Below, piece after piece: positions 6,304-6,330 of a stretch of 6,330 nt of DNA. A program made the translations under genes and the position numbers. A model generated the notes under the pieces. The model was given only the letters and a program-made list of their open reading frames with translations. It was not told where the DNA came from and ran no database searches. This DNA comes from Candidatus Pacearchaeota archaeon (GTDB lineage Archaea; Nanobdellota; Nanobdellia; Pacearchaeales; GW2011-AR1), in contig NZDU01000043.1 of the NCBI GenBank assembly GCA_002688875.1, positions 4,557 through 10,886 of the forward strand. Reading direction: 5' to 3'. How positions within the stretch are numbered: position 1 is the stretch's first letter; each line of letters starts with the position of its first letter.

Positions 6304-6330
6304 TACGACATATGTCAGGTGGGAGCACAG
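6304..6330 (-). repeat. Right terminal inverted repeat of the insertion sequence
   Basis: On the minus strand this end reads CTGTGCTC, spacer CCACCT, then GACATATGTCGTA, mirroring the left end with the same 8-6-13 spacing. Its outer base is the last base of the window, so flanking sequence and any target duplication are not visible. Confidence 0.93.

Larger units (their letters stand above)
5375..6330 (+). mobile_element. Complete IS481-like insertion sequence, about 956 bp
   Basis: Two 27-base terminal inverted repeats enclose a single intact DDE transposase gene. The ends read 5'-CTGTGCTC..., so the true element may begin at the TGT (5376) and end at ACA (6329), as is common in IS481 elements, with the outer C/G pair either included or flanking. 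Size, single-frame transposase and integrase-type DDE core fit the IS481 family, rather than IS3, which usually needs two overlapping frames. The left flank ends in CTAATAAT; the right flank is outside the window, so a target-site duplication cannot be checked. The element lies 52 bases upstream of the topA ATG. Confidence 0.9.

Noticed and set aside
1..6330. CRISPR array, tRNA or rRNA genes
   Set aside because: No regularly spaced repeats and no cloverleaf or rRNA-like stretches were seen; nearly all sequence is accounted for by genes.

Overview
The window looks like an AT-rich archaeal genome segment. The evidence is a C-terminal fragment of RadB (an archaea-specific RecA/RadA paralogue), an archaeal-type type IA topoisomerase I, and promoters with a TATA box about 23-31 bases before the start codon and no Shine-Dalgarno, which suggests leaderless transcripts. 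The small compact genes would fit a DPANN-type archaeon such as Woesearchaeota or Pacearchaeota. That is inference only, since there is no rRNA or other phylogenetic marker here.

Layout from left to right. Bases 1-240 (+) are the last 79 codons of radB, cut by the window edge. Bases 293-2083 (+) encode a 596-residue protein of unrecognised family behind its own promoter. Bases 2140-2493 (+) encode a 117-residue unknown protein, faintly toxin-like. It converges, with only 18 bases between stop codons, on a DUF2283 protein (2512-2850, -). Next comes topA (2899-5322, -), encoding an 807-residue topoisomerase I with a long lysine-rich N-terminal extension and two C-terminal zinc-ribbon modules. 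Bases 5375-6330 are a complete IS481-like insertion sequence: 27-base terminal inverted repeats around one intact DDE transposase gene (5444-6301, +). The element sits 52 bases upstream of the topA start codon, and its right end coincides with the last base of the window.

Two conserved DNA-maintenance genes (radB and topA) therefore bracket a small set of poorly characterised genes. Synonymous codon choice in radB and topA shows a shared strand bias (A and C on the + strand) that fades in the 596-residue gene, so the middle part may be a later insertion. No functional system linking all of these genes can be shown from sequence. The most concrete novelties are the IS architecture (split inverted repeats with a palindromic core, and a perfect hairpin touching the transposase start codon), the orphan 596-residue protein, and the possible toxin/antitoxin-like convergent pair. 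No tRNA, rRNA, CRISPR array or riboswitch was seen, and no gene-free stretch exceeds about 60 bases.
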